NCBI GenBank assembly: GCA_026706485.1
Contig: JAPOYR010000010.1
Span: 209,798-273,797, forward strand
Reading direction: 5' to 3'
DNA length: 64,000 nucleotides
DNA from: Chloroflexota bacterium
GTDB taxonomy: Bacteria; Chloroflexota; UBA11872
Positions within the stretch are counted from its first letter, which is position 1, and the number at the start of each line of letters is the position of its first letter. The notes below the pieces were generated by a model. That model worked only from the letters and a program-made list of their open reading frames with translations, was not told the DNA's origin and did not search any database. Below, in pieces: positions 29,850 to 38,741 of the stretch. The translations under genes and the position numbers were made by a program.

Positions 29850-32435
29850 CTAGTTCGCTGCTCGAAGGTGAAACTCGTGCGCACCGGCCCCGACGGACGC
29901 AATCGTGACCGTGTCCGCCGCCACCGCCACGCCCACCGGCGGCCGCTCCAACGACGACGCCGCGCCGTCGATCATCAGCTCGGTCTGTCGCGCATCGGTT
30001 CGCGGCAGCACGACCTCCGCGGATACGCCCTCGGGCACGGTGACCTGAAGCTCGAAAGCGCCACTATGCCGCTGCCAGGCGACCTCGATATCCCCCTGCG
30101 GCGCGGGATGCACGCCCCGCGCCCATTCCAGCCCGCCCGGCCGAGGGCGGACCTCGCAGGTCGAGAAGCCGGGACCGGTGGGATCCACACCCAGCACCCG
30201 CGCCAGCAGCACCGTGCCTGTGAGCACGCCGCCGCTATGCACCAGGCTGCGGACGCCCGCCGGACGCACGCGCTGCTCGGTGGCCCAGGTGGCCATCTGC
30301 TCGTCGCGCACGATGCCGTTGCCGGCCGTGAAGTTGTCCCAGCCTTCCCAGATCGTGGGTTGGTCGGACGCGGCCATCATGTAGGCGTAGCGCTCACTCA
30401 GCCGCTCGGTGCCGCCCGGCCGCGGCCCGGCCAGCATCAGCGCGTCGGCAACGTAGCCGTAGAACAGTGGGGACGTGGGCACCATGTCCTCCGGCGGATT
30501 CGCCAGGTGATCGGCGATGCTCGCGGCCTGCTCGGGCGTCGCCACGCCGTACATGACCGCCAGCGAGTTGCCCAACTCGCTCACCACCGGTGATTGCGCG
30601 CCGTCGCGCACCGCGTCGACGAACAGCCCGCGCGACTCGTTCCAGAATTTCTCCCGGACCGTCGGGCGTACCTGCCGCGCGATCTCGCGCCAACGCGCGG
30701 CGTCGTCGTCCCGACCGACATCGTCGGCCAACGCCGCCGCGTCCTCCAGGCTTGCGACGTAGAGGCAGTTGGTGATGACGCTCGCCCCGCGGAAGTCGTT
30801 GGGCGTCCAATCGATGTGATAGAGCGGGTGCACCCACGTCAGCAGGCCGGTGGTCCTGTCCCGGTGCGGGACGAACCAATCGAGCTGCTTCCGCACGCTG
30901 GGATACAGCTCCTCCAGCACCCAGCGCCGCCCGCCGTAGAGGTAGATCTCCCGAATGCGCGTGCTCCACTGCAACATGAAGTGCTGGTTCACGTGCGTCG
31001 GCCAGAAGCTGGGCGGGAAGGCCATCATCAGGTTCCCGTCGCCGCGGTCGCTCAGCGTGAACAAGCGGAAGTAGCGATCCACCACGGGCAAGTCGCCCCA
31101 GGCGACGTGAGTAAACCGCCCCCCGTGGCTGCCGTCGCCGGCGCTCCAGGGCACGCGCTCGCGGTAGGAGTCGCAAACGATCGTGTCCTCGATGTGCGAT
31201 TCCATGGTGTCGACGCACGCCGTCCATACCTTGGTCAGCACCTCGTCCGAACACTCGAAGCGCCCGCGGACGTCTGCCGGATAGCGATACTCGTTCAGGC
31301 CGATCGACTGGAGCCGCACTGCCTCGTGCCGGCTCCGCACCGTCACGTGCAGAAAGCGGAACTGTCGATACTCGCCGACCTGCCACGTTTGTCGGCCCTC
31401 GCGGGTGATGACGCGGTCGCCGTAGCGCAGCGCGGCCGGGATGCGCCCGCCCAGCAGCTGCTGGCCGTAGGTCACGTCCAAGATGGCCCCCGCCGGTGCA
31501 TCGAACTCCAGTTTCGGGTAGCCAAAGAGCTGCCGGCCGAAGTCCACCACGACGTACGGAGCCCGAATCCCCTGACCAGGCGCGAACACGCTTTGCAGCG
31601 TTGCCGCCGACCCGTCCGGTGTCAGGGCCGCCGAAATCTCGTCCGCGATCGCGTGCTCCAGCGGCAGGTGCGGCTCGCTGTACAGCAGCTCGGGAATGTC
31701 GATCTGTCCCGTCCGGCCCAGGTCAATGGTCTCGCCGACATCCGCGACCTCCCGCGGATAGACCATCCGCTCTTCCATCTGCGGAATCTCGCGCTTCTCG
31801 AAGACGAACCACTCCACGTCGTTGCCGGTGATCTCGACCGCAGGCGCCCAGTCGCCGTCATCGAAGTCCAACTCCATCCAATCCGCCGGGGCGGCCCCGG
31901 CGTCGTAGACCTCGATGAAGCCCACGAGGCTGTTGATCAGGTCAACGTCGGTGCGCCAGCCCTTTGCGGGCTGCAGCACCCAGTCCGAATCGGTGCCGAT
32001 GGTCTGCGCCGAGCCGTTCGCCAGGGTGAGATCGAGCTGCGCCCAGAGCCCCGCACGCTCGCCGACCGAGTAGCTGGAGCCACTGCTGCTACCCCAGCCC
32101 GTGCCGCGGCTGCCTTCGATGCCGTAGTGATAGACCTGCACGGCGATGACGTTGCGGCCCGACCTCAGGTGCGCCGACACGTCATGGGTGTCGTAGCTCT
32201 TGCGCCGCGGATCGCTGCGCGCCGGTCCGCGGCCTACATAGCGTCCGTTGACCCACAGCACGTAGCGGTCGGCAGCCGATATGTGCAACTCCGCCTGCGC
32301 GGCGTCGCTGCCCAACTCGAACGTCCGCCGGGCCATGAGATAGCAATTGCGCGGCTTCGGGTCGCCGTCGGTCCAGATCCACCGAGCCGGCCAGTGCGAT
32401 ACCGCCGTCAGTTCCGGCGGGGTGGTCGAATACAT
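29850..32435 (-). CDS. Alpha-L-rhamnosidase (GH78-like)
   Basis: This 861-residue enzyme has the GH78 layout: N-terminal beta domains (WIWTDG; LWVNGRYVGRGPARSDP), a concanavalin-like domain, an (alpha/alpha)6 catalytic barrel and a C-terminal beta domain. The DSYRERVPWSAGDGSHGG segment corresponds to the family region with catalytic acidic residues (DCPxRxERxGWxGD in typical members). It would release terminal L-rhamnose or a related deoxysugar. There is no signal peptide. GGGAG precedes the ATG and a TACCAT box lies 31 nt upstream. Confidence 0.88.
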   Translation of the reverse strand: MYSTTPPELTAVSHWPARWIWTDGDPKPRNCYLMARRTFELGSDAAQAELHISAADRYVLWVNGRYVGRGPARSDPRRKSYDTHDVSAHLRSGRNVIAVQVYHYGIEGSRGTGWGSSSGSSYSVGERAGLWAQLDLTLANGSAQTIGTDSDWVLQPAKGWRTDVDLINSLVGFIEVYDAGAAPADWMELDFDDGDWAPAVEITGNDVEWFVFEKREIPQMEERMVYPREVADVGETIDLGRTGQIDIPELLYSEPHLPLEHAIADEISAALTPDGSAATLQSVFAPGQGIRAPYVVVDFGRQLFGYPKLEFDAPAGAILDVTYGQQLLGGRIPAALRYGDRVITREGRQTWQVGEYRQFRFLHVTVRSRHEAVRLQSIGLNEYRYPADVRGRFECSDEVLTKVWTACVDTMESHIEDTIVCDSYRERVPWSAGDGSHGGRFTHVAWGDLPVVDRYFRLFTLSDRGDGNLMMAFPPSFWPTHVNQHFMLQWSTRIREIYLYGGRRWVLEELYPSVRKQLDWFVPHRDRTTGLLTWVHPLYHIDWTPNDFRGASVITNCLYVASLEDAAALADDVGRDDDAARWREIARQVRPTVREKFWNESRGLFVDAVRDGAQSPVVSELGNSLAVMYGVATPEQAASIADHLANPPEDMVPTSPLFYGYVADALMLAGPRPGGTERLSERYAYMMAASDQPTIWEGWDNFTAGNGIVRDEQMATWATEQRVRPAGVRSLVHSGGVLTGTVLLARVLGVDPTGPGFSTCEVRPRPGGLEWARGVHPAPQGDIEVAWQRHSGAFELQVTVPEGVSAEVVLPRTDARQTELMIDGAASSLERPPVGVAVAADTVTIASVGAGAHEFHLRAAN

Positions 32436-32465
32436 GGCTCACTCCCGGCAACGCCCAATCGCCGC

Positions 32466-32471
32466 ATGGTA
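32466..32471 (-). promoter_or_regulatory. -10-like box (TACCAT) for the rhamnosidase-sulfatase operon
   Basis: TACCAT on the minus strand lies 31 nt before the ATG at 32435. Confidence 0.42.
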
Positions 32472-32514
32472 GCGCCAGCGGCGGCGGTCGACGGCCGCGA
32501 GGCGCGAGTCTGGC

Positions 32515-34119
32515 CTACTCGGGCGTCACCTCGACCGACAGTCGCCGCACGTCGGTACCGGCAAGCTCAGGGCCCGACGCGCGCCCGTACAGCGTGAGGT
32601 AGCACAGCCCCGGCGCATCGCCCCGGATCGGCAAGCGGCGCTCGGAGCCGTTGGCATTGACAATCGCTTCGCCGCGGCCGATGTCCCAGGCCACGGTCAC
32701 CGGCGTCCAAATGCCCGCCGGCAGCTCCGCGATGCCCAAGGACACATCCAAGGCGCCGTCCGTGCGGCGATCGTTTGGGCGCCAGAACGCCTCGTCCAGC
32801 ACGAGGTCGACGCCGATGGCGTCCGCCGCGCGCCGAATCTCGAAACGCAGCTCGCCTTTCGGACCGAACGGGAAGTTTCGCTCGGCCGCCGTGGGACGTT
32901 CGTCCACGCGCTGCAAGTGCAGCATCGCCTCGCTGCCCTCGTGGGCCACGCTCACTCCGCCGCAGCCGTTCGTGGACCATCCGCGCAGCCCGTGGGTGAA
33001 GTCGTCGGCGTCGGTCGTTTCGGTCAGCACGTCGGGGTCGAACACCACGTAGTCCGTCTCCACCCGCCGCCAGCCGGCAATCACATGCGCGAACTGGACC
33101 AGGACGCGTCCGTCGGACAGCGGGTTGATGATCGGATAGCTCACCTGGTCGTCCACGTTGTCGTGGTCGATCTGCCGCGCGAACTCGCGGTAGCCCTGCC
33201 AGGTGGCCCCATCGTCATCTGATATGGCGGCGTTCATGACATGCCGGGACGCATGCACCTGGCGCGTCTCGCCGCCGAAGGGCGGGCCCTGCGTGTTGTT
33301 CCAGACGAGCATCAAGCGTCCGTCGGCCAGGCGCGCGGCCGAGCAGGGGGAATTCGGCGCCCGGAAGCGCGTCGGTTGTGGCGGACTCCACGTCCGGCCG
33401 TCGCTCGAGAACGACTCGTACAACCGGCGGAACTGGGTGCGAATGACCATCCAGACCCGACCGTCGCCGAGCTCCGCGGCCGTGGGCTCGACCGCCCCGG
33501 AGTGGCTGTGACGCCCGCCCGAGGGCACCGGCAGCTCCGTCGAGTCGGCGTGCCACGTGCGCCCGCCATCGTCCGAATAGCACGACTTGGCCACGTTCTT
33601 GCCCGCCTCGCGGTCGAAGTCATAGAAGTGCAGCGGCAGCAGCAGCCGCCCGCTGGAAAGCTGCGTGAATCCCAGCAGCGCACCGGTGTACTCATGGCCG
33701 TAGTCCACCCGGTGCGGCGGCTCCCAGGTGGCGCCGCCGTCCCGCGAGGCGACGTGGAAGACGTCGCAGCGCATCTCGTCGCGGCCGGGACGCTCGATGT
33801 CCTTGGGCCACTTGAGAAACCGCATGCCGATCCCGTGCAGGTCGCCGTTGCGGTCGACGAGAGCGCGACCAAGCGTCCAGAGACCCGCACTGCCGGGCAT
33901 GGTGTGCACCACCTCCGGCTCGGACCAGACGATGGGTATGCCGCGACCGCGTCGCATCACCAGGCGCTCCGGCGTCCAAGGATCGTCGAAGGCCGCGCCC
34001 CCCAGCGTCTCTTGAAAGGGCGGCTTGCCCTCGGCCGTCAGCGTGAAGAACTGCCCGTCGGGCAGCTCGACGATCTGCCCGAGCCTGGTGCCGGCGCGGT
34101 AGCGGGGGGTAGCGAGCAT
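32515..34119 (-). CDS. Sialidase-fold (BNR repeat) protein with C-terminal beta domain
   Basis: This 534-residue protein has Asp-box repeats of a six-bladed sialidase propeller (SDDGGRTWHADS, SSDGRTWSPP, SDDDGATWQGY) and a C-terminal region of about 150 residues (FTHGLRGWSTNGCGG onward) that looks like a jelly-roll carbohydrate-binding domain. No signal peptide is visible. The ATG at 34119 follows AGGAAG; the longer frame to 34245 lacks coding character. It may be an exo-glycosidase or sugar lyase rather than a true sialidase. The rhamnosidase and sulfatase genes lie downstream on the same strand. Confidence 0.8.
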   Translation of the reverse strand: MLATPRYRAGTRLGQIVELPDGQFFTLTAEGKPPFQETLGGAAFDDPWTPERLVMRRGRGIPIVWSEPEVVHTMPGSAGLWTLGRALVDRNGDLHGIGMRFLKWPKDIERPGRDEMRCDVFHVASRDGGATWEPPHRVDYGHEYTGALLGFTQLSSGRLLLPLHFYDFDREAGKNVAKSCYSDDGGRTWHADSTELPVPSGGRHSHSGAVEPTAAELGDGRVWMVIRTQFRRLYESFSSDGRTWSPPQPTRFRAPNSPCSAARLADGRLMLVWNNTQGPPFGGETRQVHASRHVMNAAISDDDGATWQGYREFARQIDHDNVDDQVSYPIINPLSDGRVLVQFAHVIAGWRRVETDYVVFDPDVLTETTDADDFTHGLRGWSTNGCGGVSVAHEGSEAMLHLQRVDERPTAAERNFPFGPKGELRFEIRRAADAIGVDLVLDEAFWRPNDRRTDGALDVSLGIAELPAGIWTPVTVAWDIGRGEAIVNANGSERRLPIRGDAPGLCYLTLYGRASGPELAGTDVRRLSVEVTPE

Positions 34120-34165
34120 CTGGTCTTCCTTGCCTGAGCGGATCGAGACCGGCGAGCGGCGCGCA

Positions 34166-34171
34166 AGCCTA
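34166..34171 (-). promoter_or_regulatory. -10-like box (TAGGCT) for the sialidase-fold gene
   Basis: TAGGCT on the minus strand lies 47 nt before the ATG at 34119, in the divergent gap shared with the DapA-like gene. Confidence 0.35.
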
Positions 34172-34196
34172 CCAGCGGGGCAGGGAATCCTTGGGA

Positions 34197-34202
34197 TACG
34201 CT
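34197..34202 (+). promoter_or_regulatory. -10-like box (TACGCT) for the DapA-like gene
   Basis: TACGCT lies 29 nt before the ATG at 34231. Confidence 0.38.
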
Positions 34203-34230
34203 GCGGAGTCCCCCGCCGGGAGCACCGCGC

Positions 34231-35169
34231 ATGGTCAAGCCGCACCGAATGACGCCCGACGAGATCAAAACACAGCTCGAGGGCCCGGTGATGTCGATTC
34301 CCACCAGCTTTCTGGCCGACGGCCCGATCGACTACGACGGCGTCGCCAACATCATCGAGACGGGCATCGCGGGCGGGACGCAGGTCGCGCTGCTCACGAT
34401 CGGCGACAGTCAGTTCGCCTACATGCGCGAGCAGGAGGTGGCGGACATCACGCGCTTCGTCGTGGAGCGCACGGCTGGACGCGCGATGGTCGTCGCCGCG
34501 ACCGGTCTATGGGCCACGACCCAGTCCGTCGAATTCGCGCACTACGCGCGCGAGGTCGGCGCCGACGTGGTAATGGCGGCGCCGTCGGGTCAACTCGGCG
34601 ATCCCGTCGGCATGGCGGCCCACTACAAGGCCGTGGCGGCGGTCATGCCCGTGATGGTCGTCGGCTTTCCGCCGCACGAAATGCTGCATCGGTTGGTGGA
34701 CGAGCCGAACATCTGCTGCATGAAGGAGGACGGCACGGACGCCTACGCCGTGCAGACCATCGAAGAGTTTGACGGCCACTGGAAATTCATGAGCGGCGGC
34801 AAGCTCGGGCGCCACATGCTGCAGTGGACCTACGGCTGCCGCAGCTTCATGGACTGGTCCACCAGCTTCGCGCCGCACGTCGGTCGGCGGTTCTGGGAAT
34901 CGCTCCAATCGGGCGACATTGCGGACGCGGCAAGTGTGGTGCGGGACATCGAGACGCCACTGTTCGACTTGTCCGGCCACCCCAAGGTCGTCCGCATTGG
35001 CAAGGCATTCCCCGGAGGGTGGCAGTCGCTCTGGCGCGCGTGCTTGGAACTGAATGGCATCGCGTCGCGGCACCTGCGGCTGCCGCACACGTCGGCGGAT
35101 GAGTCCGACCTCGAGCAAGTCAAGCCAGAACTCGAGCGACTGGGGCTGGTGGGGACCTCCGCCGGCTAG
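34231..35169 (+). CDS. DapA family aldolase/lyase-like protein
   Basis: This 312-residue TIM-barrel protein is a distant relative of the three tandem paralogues at 58.8-61.5 kb (shared layout LEGPVMSIPT near residue 20 and a CMKEDGTDAY segment). The lysine in CMKEDG is placed as the Schiff-base lysine. The GTTGE and YNxP motifs of classical DapA are absent (TIGDSQ; VVGFPPHEM). It may cleave or hydrate a 2-keto acid. It is divergent from the sialidase-fold gene and converges with the permease genes. Confidence 0.8.
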   Translation: MVKPHRMTPDEIKTQLEGPVMSIPTSFLADGPIDYDGVANIIETGIAGGTQVALLTIGDSQFAYMREQEVADITRFVVERTAGRAMVVAATGLWATTQSVEFAHYAREVGADVVMAAPSGQLGDPVGMAAHYKAVAAVMPVMVVGFPPHEMLHRLVDEPNICCMKEDGTDAYAVQTIEEFDGHWKFMSGGKLGRHMLQWTYGCRSFMDWSTSFAPHVGRRFWESLQSGDIADAASVVRDIETPLFDLSGHPKVVRIGKAFPGGWQSLWRACLELNGIASRHLRLPHTSADESDLEQVKPELERLGLVGTSAG

Positions 35170-35312
35170 GAGACATCGCGGCAGCCCGACGAATGAGCCG
35201 GGTATTGCCGAATTGAACGGCACCCAGGCCACAAGAGCGTCACGGGCACAGGACCACTGACCTCGGTGGGAAGGCCTTCGGGCTCGGACGATCGAGCGTC
35301 TGGAGCTAGCGG

Positions 35313-36284
35313 CTACTCGCCCGACTGGCTGCGCCCGCGCACGTCGAAGGCGTCGCGCAAGCCGTCACCCATGAAGTTGATGGAAAGCACCGCGATGCTG
35401 ATCGCGGCACCCGGAGCGATCCACAGCCACGGGAATCCGGCCAGGAAGGCAATGCCACGCGCGCTGTTGATCATGGATCCCCAGCTTGCGGCGGGTTCGG
35501 TGACGCCGAATCCGAGGAAGCTCAGCCCGGCCTCGGCCAGAATCGCGCCGGCCACGCCCAGGGTGATGGCCACGGTTACCGGACCGACGATGTTCGGCAG
35601 GATGTGGCGCGCGATGATGTGCCGTTGACTGGCACCCAGCGTGCGCGACGCCATGACGTACTCCAACTCGCGCATCACCAGGATGTTGCCGCGGAACAGC
35701 CGCGCCAGGCCGGGCCAGCCGAAGATTCCAATAATTACCATAATGTTGAAAATATTCGGTCCAGTAATACCGGCCAGGATGATGATGAGAATGAACGTCG
35801 GAAAGGTCATCACGAAGTCGGTAAACCGCATCAACGCATCGTCGATGTAGCCCCCGGCAAGCCCTGCAATGGATCCGATGATGAACCCGATGACGACGTA
35901 GATGGAAACCGCCACGATGCCCACCGACAGCGAAACGCGCGCGCCTTGCAGAATGCGGCTGAACACGTCACGTCCGACTTGATCGGTCCCCATCCAGTTC
36001 ACGGTGTCCGGGGGCCGGTTCACTTTGAACAGGTGCGGCTTCTCGGGGTCAAACGGCGAGACGACCGCCTGGGCGGAGGCCAGCAGCGCCATGTTGATCA
36101 GACAAATGAATCCTGCGAGAGCCAGCTTGTGCGAGAGGAATCGACGAATCGCCCGCCGAAACGGCGACAGCTCCGGCGGAAGATGGATCAGGTCGTCGTC
36201 GGCCGCGAGATCGGCAGCCGCCTGGGACATGCCCGCGCCACTCTGCGAGGCGGCTGCGCCCATGGATCGGCTCTCGGTGCTCAT
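35313..36284 (-). CDS. Oligopeptide/dipeptide-type ABC permease (OppC/DppC-like)
   Basis: This 323-residue permease has the OppC-type N-terminal helix after a cytoplasmic leader (FLSHKLALAGFICL), a periplasmic stretch (PHLFKVNRPPDTVNWMGTDQVGRDVFSRIL, here given in part as GTDQVGRDVFSRIL) and the EAA loop around ASRTLGASQRHIIARHILPN. About six membrane helices are visible. ATG 36284 is preceded by GAAGG and gives a normal length; the frame to 36344 overlaps the partner gene. Its partner OppB-like gene lies 19 bp upstream. No ATPase or binding-protein gene is next to the pair. Confidence 0.92.
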   Translation of the reverse strand: MSTESRSMGAAASQSGAGMSQAAADLAADDDLIHLPPELSPFRRAIRRFLSHKLALAGFICLINMALLASAQAVVSPFDPEKPHLFKVNRPPDTVNWMGTDQVGRDVFSRILQGARVSLSVGIVAVSIYVVIGFIIGSIAGLAGGYIDDALMRFTDFVMTFPTFILIIILAGITGPNIFNIMVIIGIFGWPGLARLFRGNILVMRELEYVMASRTLGASQRHIIARHILPNIVGPVTVAITLGVAGAILAEAGLSFLGFGVTEPAASWGSMINSARGIAFLAGFPWLWIAPGAAISIAVLSINFMGDGLRDAFDVRGRSQSGE

Positions 36285-36303
36285 GCGCCCCTTCGCTCCT
36301 GAC

Positions 36304-37272
36304 TCACGTGTGGCGCACCCGCGGGTCGACCCACGCGTACGCAATGTCCGTAAGGAGATTTGCCGCCAGCGTAATCACCGACGAGATGATCAGCACGCCC
36401 ATGATGACCGGGTAGTCACGCTGCAAGAGGGCCGTGTAGCCCAGCAAGCCGATGCCCGGCCAGCGGAAGATCGTTTCGACAATCAACGCGCCGCCGAACA
36501 GCACCGGCAGCCGCAGACCAATCAGCGTGACGATGGGGATCAGCGCGTTGCGGAAGACGTGCTTCCAGAGAATCAGCCGCTCGCTGAGGCCCTTGGCCCG
36601 GGCCGTCGTCACGAAGTCGGCGGAGATCGTGTCGAGCACGGACGCACGCGCATAGCGCATCAGGCCGGCGATGTCATTCATCGCCAGCGCGAACACCGGC
36701 AGCACCGCGTGGTGCAGCAGGTCCCAGTTAATGCCGGTTTCGCCACCGGGCGTCCACATGCCGAACGTCGGGAACCACCCCAGCGTCACCGCGAAAATGA
36801 ACATGCCCATCAGGGCGAAGAAAAACTCCGGCACCGACAGCATGAAGAACGCGCTGATCGTGAGCGTGTAGTCCAGGCGCGAATACTGGTAGAGCGCGGA
36901 AATCACGCCAAACAGCAGACCAAGGGCCAGGCCCACCGCCACCGTGGCCGTCATCAAGCTGATCGTCGGCGGCAGCCGGTCGAGGATCAGTTCAAGGACG
37001 GGAACATTGTGCGTCTGGATGGAGTAGCCCAAGTTGCCTTGGATGGCTTCCTTCAGCCAGAGGAAGTACTGCACCGGTACCGGCTTGTCGAGTCCGTACT
37101 GGGCGAGAAGCTCGTCGATCTCGTGCGGGCCCATATAGAGCATCTCTTCGGGATCGATCAACGCCTGAATCGGGTCGCCCGGTGCGAGCTGGAAGACGAT
37201 GAACGAGGTCAGCGACAGCAAGAACATCAGCGGAATCGAGATCAGAACGCGTCGGATGATGTATTGGGTCAT
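36304..37272 (-). CDS. Oligopeptide/dipeptide-type ABC permease (OppB/DppB-like)
   Basis: This 322-residue permease starts MTQYIIRRVLISIPLMFLL, the standard OppB N-terminus, has the QLAPGDPI segment after helix 1, and an EAA loop in TARAKGLSERLILWKHVFRNA. It ends with a PDPR-like YAWVDPRVRHT tail. It forms a heterodimeric pore with the downstream OppC-like protein. In glycan-degrading bacteria such permeases often import oligosaccharides rather than peptides, which would fit the neighbours, but the sequence does not show this. Confidence 0.93.
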   Translation of the reverse strand: MTQYIIRRVLISIPLMFLLSLTSFIVFQLAPGDPIQALIDPEEMLYMGPHEIDELLAQYGLDKPVPVQYFLWLKEAIQGNLGYSIQTHNVPVLELILDRLPPTISLMTATVAVGLALGLLFGVISALYQYSRLDYTLTISAFFMLSVPEFFFALMGMFIFAVTLGWFPTFGMWTPGGETGINWDLLHHAVLPVFALAMNDIAGLMRYARASVLDTISADFVTTARAKGLSERLILWKHVFRNALIPIVTLIGLRLPVLFGGALIVETIFRWPGIGLLGYTALLQRDYPVIMGVLIISSVITLAANLLTDIAYAWVDPRVRHT

Positions 37273-37520
37273 GTCATCCCTTCACGCCGAAGCGTGGTCC
37301 CTGAGTAGCGCGTCCGCTGCACGCAAGAGTCGCGAGTACGGGCATGCTACTCAATTCACGTTGTGACCGGCAACACCGCCGACGGCACGCCTGACAACCA
37401 GAGGATTCTCCGGGACGCGATCACCCTCGCACGCTTAGGATTCGCGCGGCGCGAGCCGTCGTGGTGTACTCGGGCTGCGAAGCCTCCGCAGCCCGGCAGG
37501 GCTCGAAGGAGCTCAGGCCC

Positions 37521-38729
37521 ATGCTGACCACGGCCACCTACGCTCGCGACGGCCGACGCGCCTCCATCTCGGTCGAGCGCATCGACACGCTTCTCGAATA
37601 CACGGACACCATCGTGAACTTTCCGGGAATCGTCGTGCTCGACGGGGATCGGCTGGTGCTGAGCGCCAACCATGCCCGTCACGGCGACTGGGACGGCGAG
37701 CCGCTCCGCACGTTCCTATCCGAGGACGGCGGCGCTTCCTGGACGCTGCAGGGGCTCGACAGCCCGTTCCTCGACGCCCACCCGCTGACCGGTGAGAACT
37801 ACCTCACCTTCGCCGGTGGCAACCGCGGCTATATGCGGGACGGCACCATCACCCACATCGACGTTCACCAAGCCGACCTCGAAAAGCGCGCGTGGAGCCG
37901 GCGCGAAGGCCCGATGCACGCGATCATGCAAACGCCCGACCCCACGTTTCGCTGGCGTCGCTGGAGCGCGTCCGGCGAGCCGCTGGAGAACCGCCTCATC
38001 ACCCTGCAGAACACGCCCTGGGAGACGGGGTCGTACGAGAACTACGCCAGGATTCTCGAGCTCGGCGACGGGGAGCTGCTCACGGCCATGGGCGTGCTCG
38101 CCGGCGCGCCGCCGCGCCTCCCCGGCGTGGACCGCCGCGGCCGCCCTCACTACAACATGCGATTTTCGGCGTGCATCGTCCGCTCCCACGACAACGGCCA
38201 GACCTGGGAAGTCACGGAGGCGTTCCATCCGTGGGAGCACGAGCAGGTCTACGGCCCGCACGACCGGTCCGTCGATGAAGGATTCGACGAAGCCGACCTG
38301 GAGATCGCGTCCAACGGCGACCTGGTGCTGATCATGCGCAGCGGCTCGTACTCGCCGATATTCCAGACGCGCTCCACCGACGGCGGCGAAACCTGGTCCG
38401 AGCCTGAAAACATGGGCTGGCCCGCCGTGAAGCCACGGCTTCACCTTTTGTCGAACGGCGTATTGGCGGCCGTCTCGGGTCGGGGAGGCTATGGGCACCC
38501 GCAGATCACGCACGTGTCCCTGAGCCTCGACGGCACCGGCAACCACTGGGAGGCGCCCTTCGCCTTCCACACGGGACCCGGGTGCTCCTACACGACGACC
38601 TTCGTCAAGGACGACCAGCTGCACGTCGTCTTCTCGCACTCCGACTTCACCCGCGAGATGGGCGCCCACCAACTGCCCTCGCAACGCATCCGGCGCGCAG
38701 TGATCAATGTCGAAACCCACGATGGCTAA
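37521..38729 (+). CDS. Sialidase-fold protein, tandem paralogue 1
   Basis: This 402-residue protein contains three Asp boxes (SEDGGASWTL, SHDNGQTWEV, STDGGETWSE) of a six-bladed propeller. It shares with the next three genes the N-terminal SVERIDT(W/L) and (I/V/L)NFP segments, FHTGPGCSYT, and the C-terminal LPSQRIRRAVI. Where true sialidases have the arginine of an RIP motif, it reads NFP. There is no signal peptide. I start it at ATG 37521 because the paralogues align there and AAGGAG lies upstream. It is probably a cytoplasmic glycan-processing enzyme or binding protein of unknown specificity. Confidence 0.8.
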   Translation: MLTTATYARDGRRASISVERIDTLLEYTDTIVNFPGIVVLDGDRLVLSANHARHGDWDGEPLRTFLSEDGGASWTLQGLDSPFLDAHPLTGENYLTFAGGNRGYMRDGTITHIDVHQADLEKRAWSRREGPMHAIMQTPDPTFRWRRWSASGEPLENRLITLQNTPWETGSYENYARILELGDGELLTAMGVLAGAPPRLPGVDRRGRPHYNMRFSACIVRSHDNGQTWEVTEAFHPWEHEQVYGPHDRSVDEGFDEADLEIASNGDLVLIMRSGSYSPIFQTRSTDGGETWSEPENMGWPAVKPRLHLLSNGVLAAVSGRGGYGHPQITHVSLSLDGTGNHWEAPFAFHTGPGCSYTTTFVKDDQLHVVFSHSDFTREMGAHQLPSQRIRRAVINVETHDG

Positions 38730-38741
38730 TCGGAGGCACGC

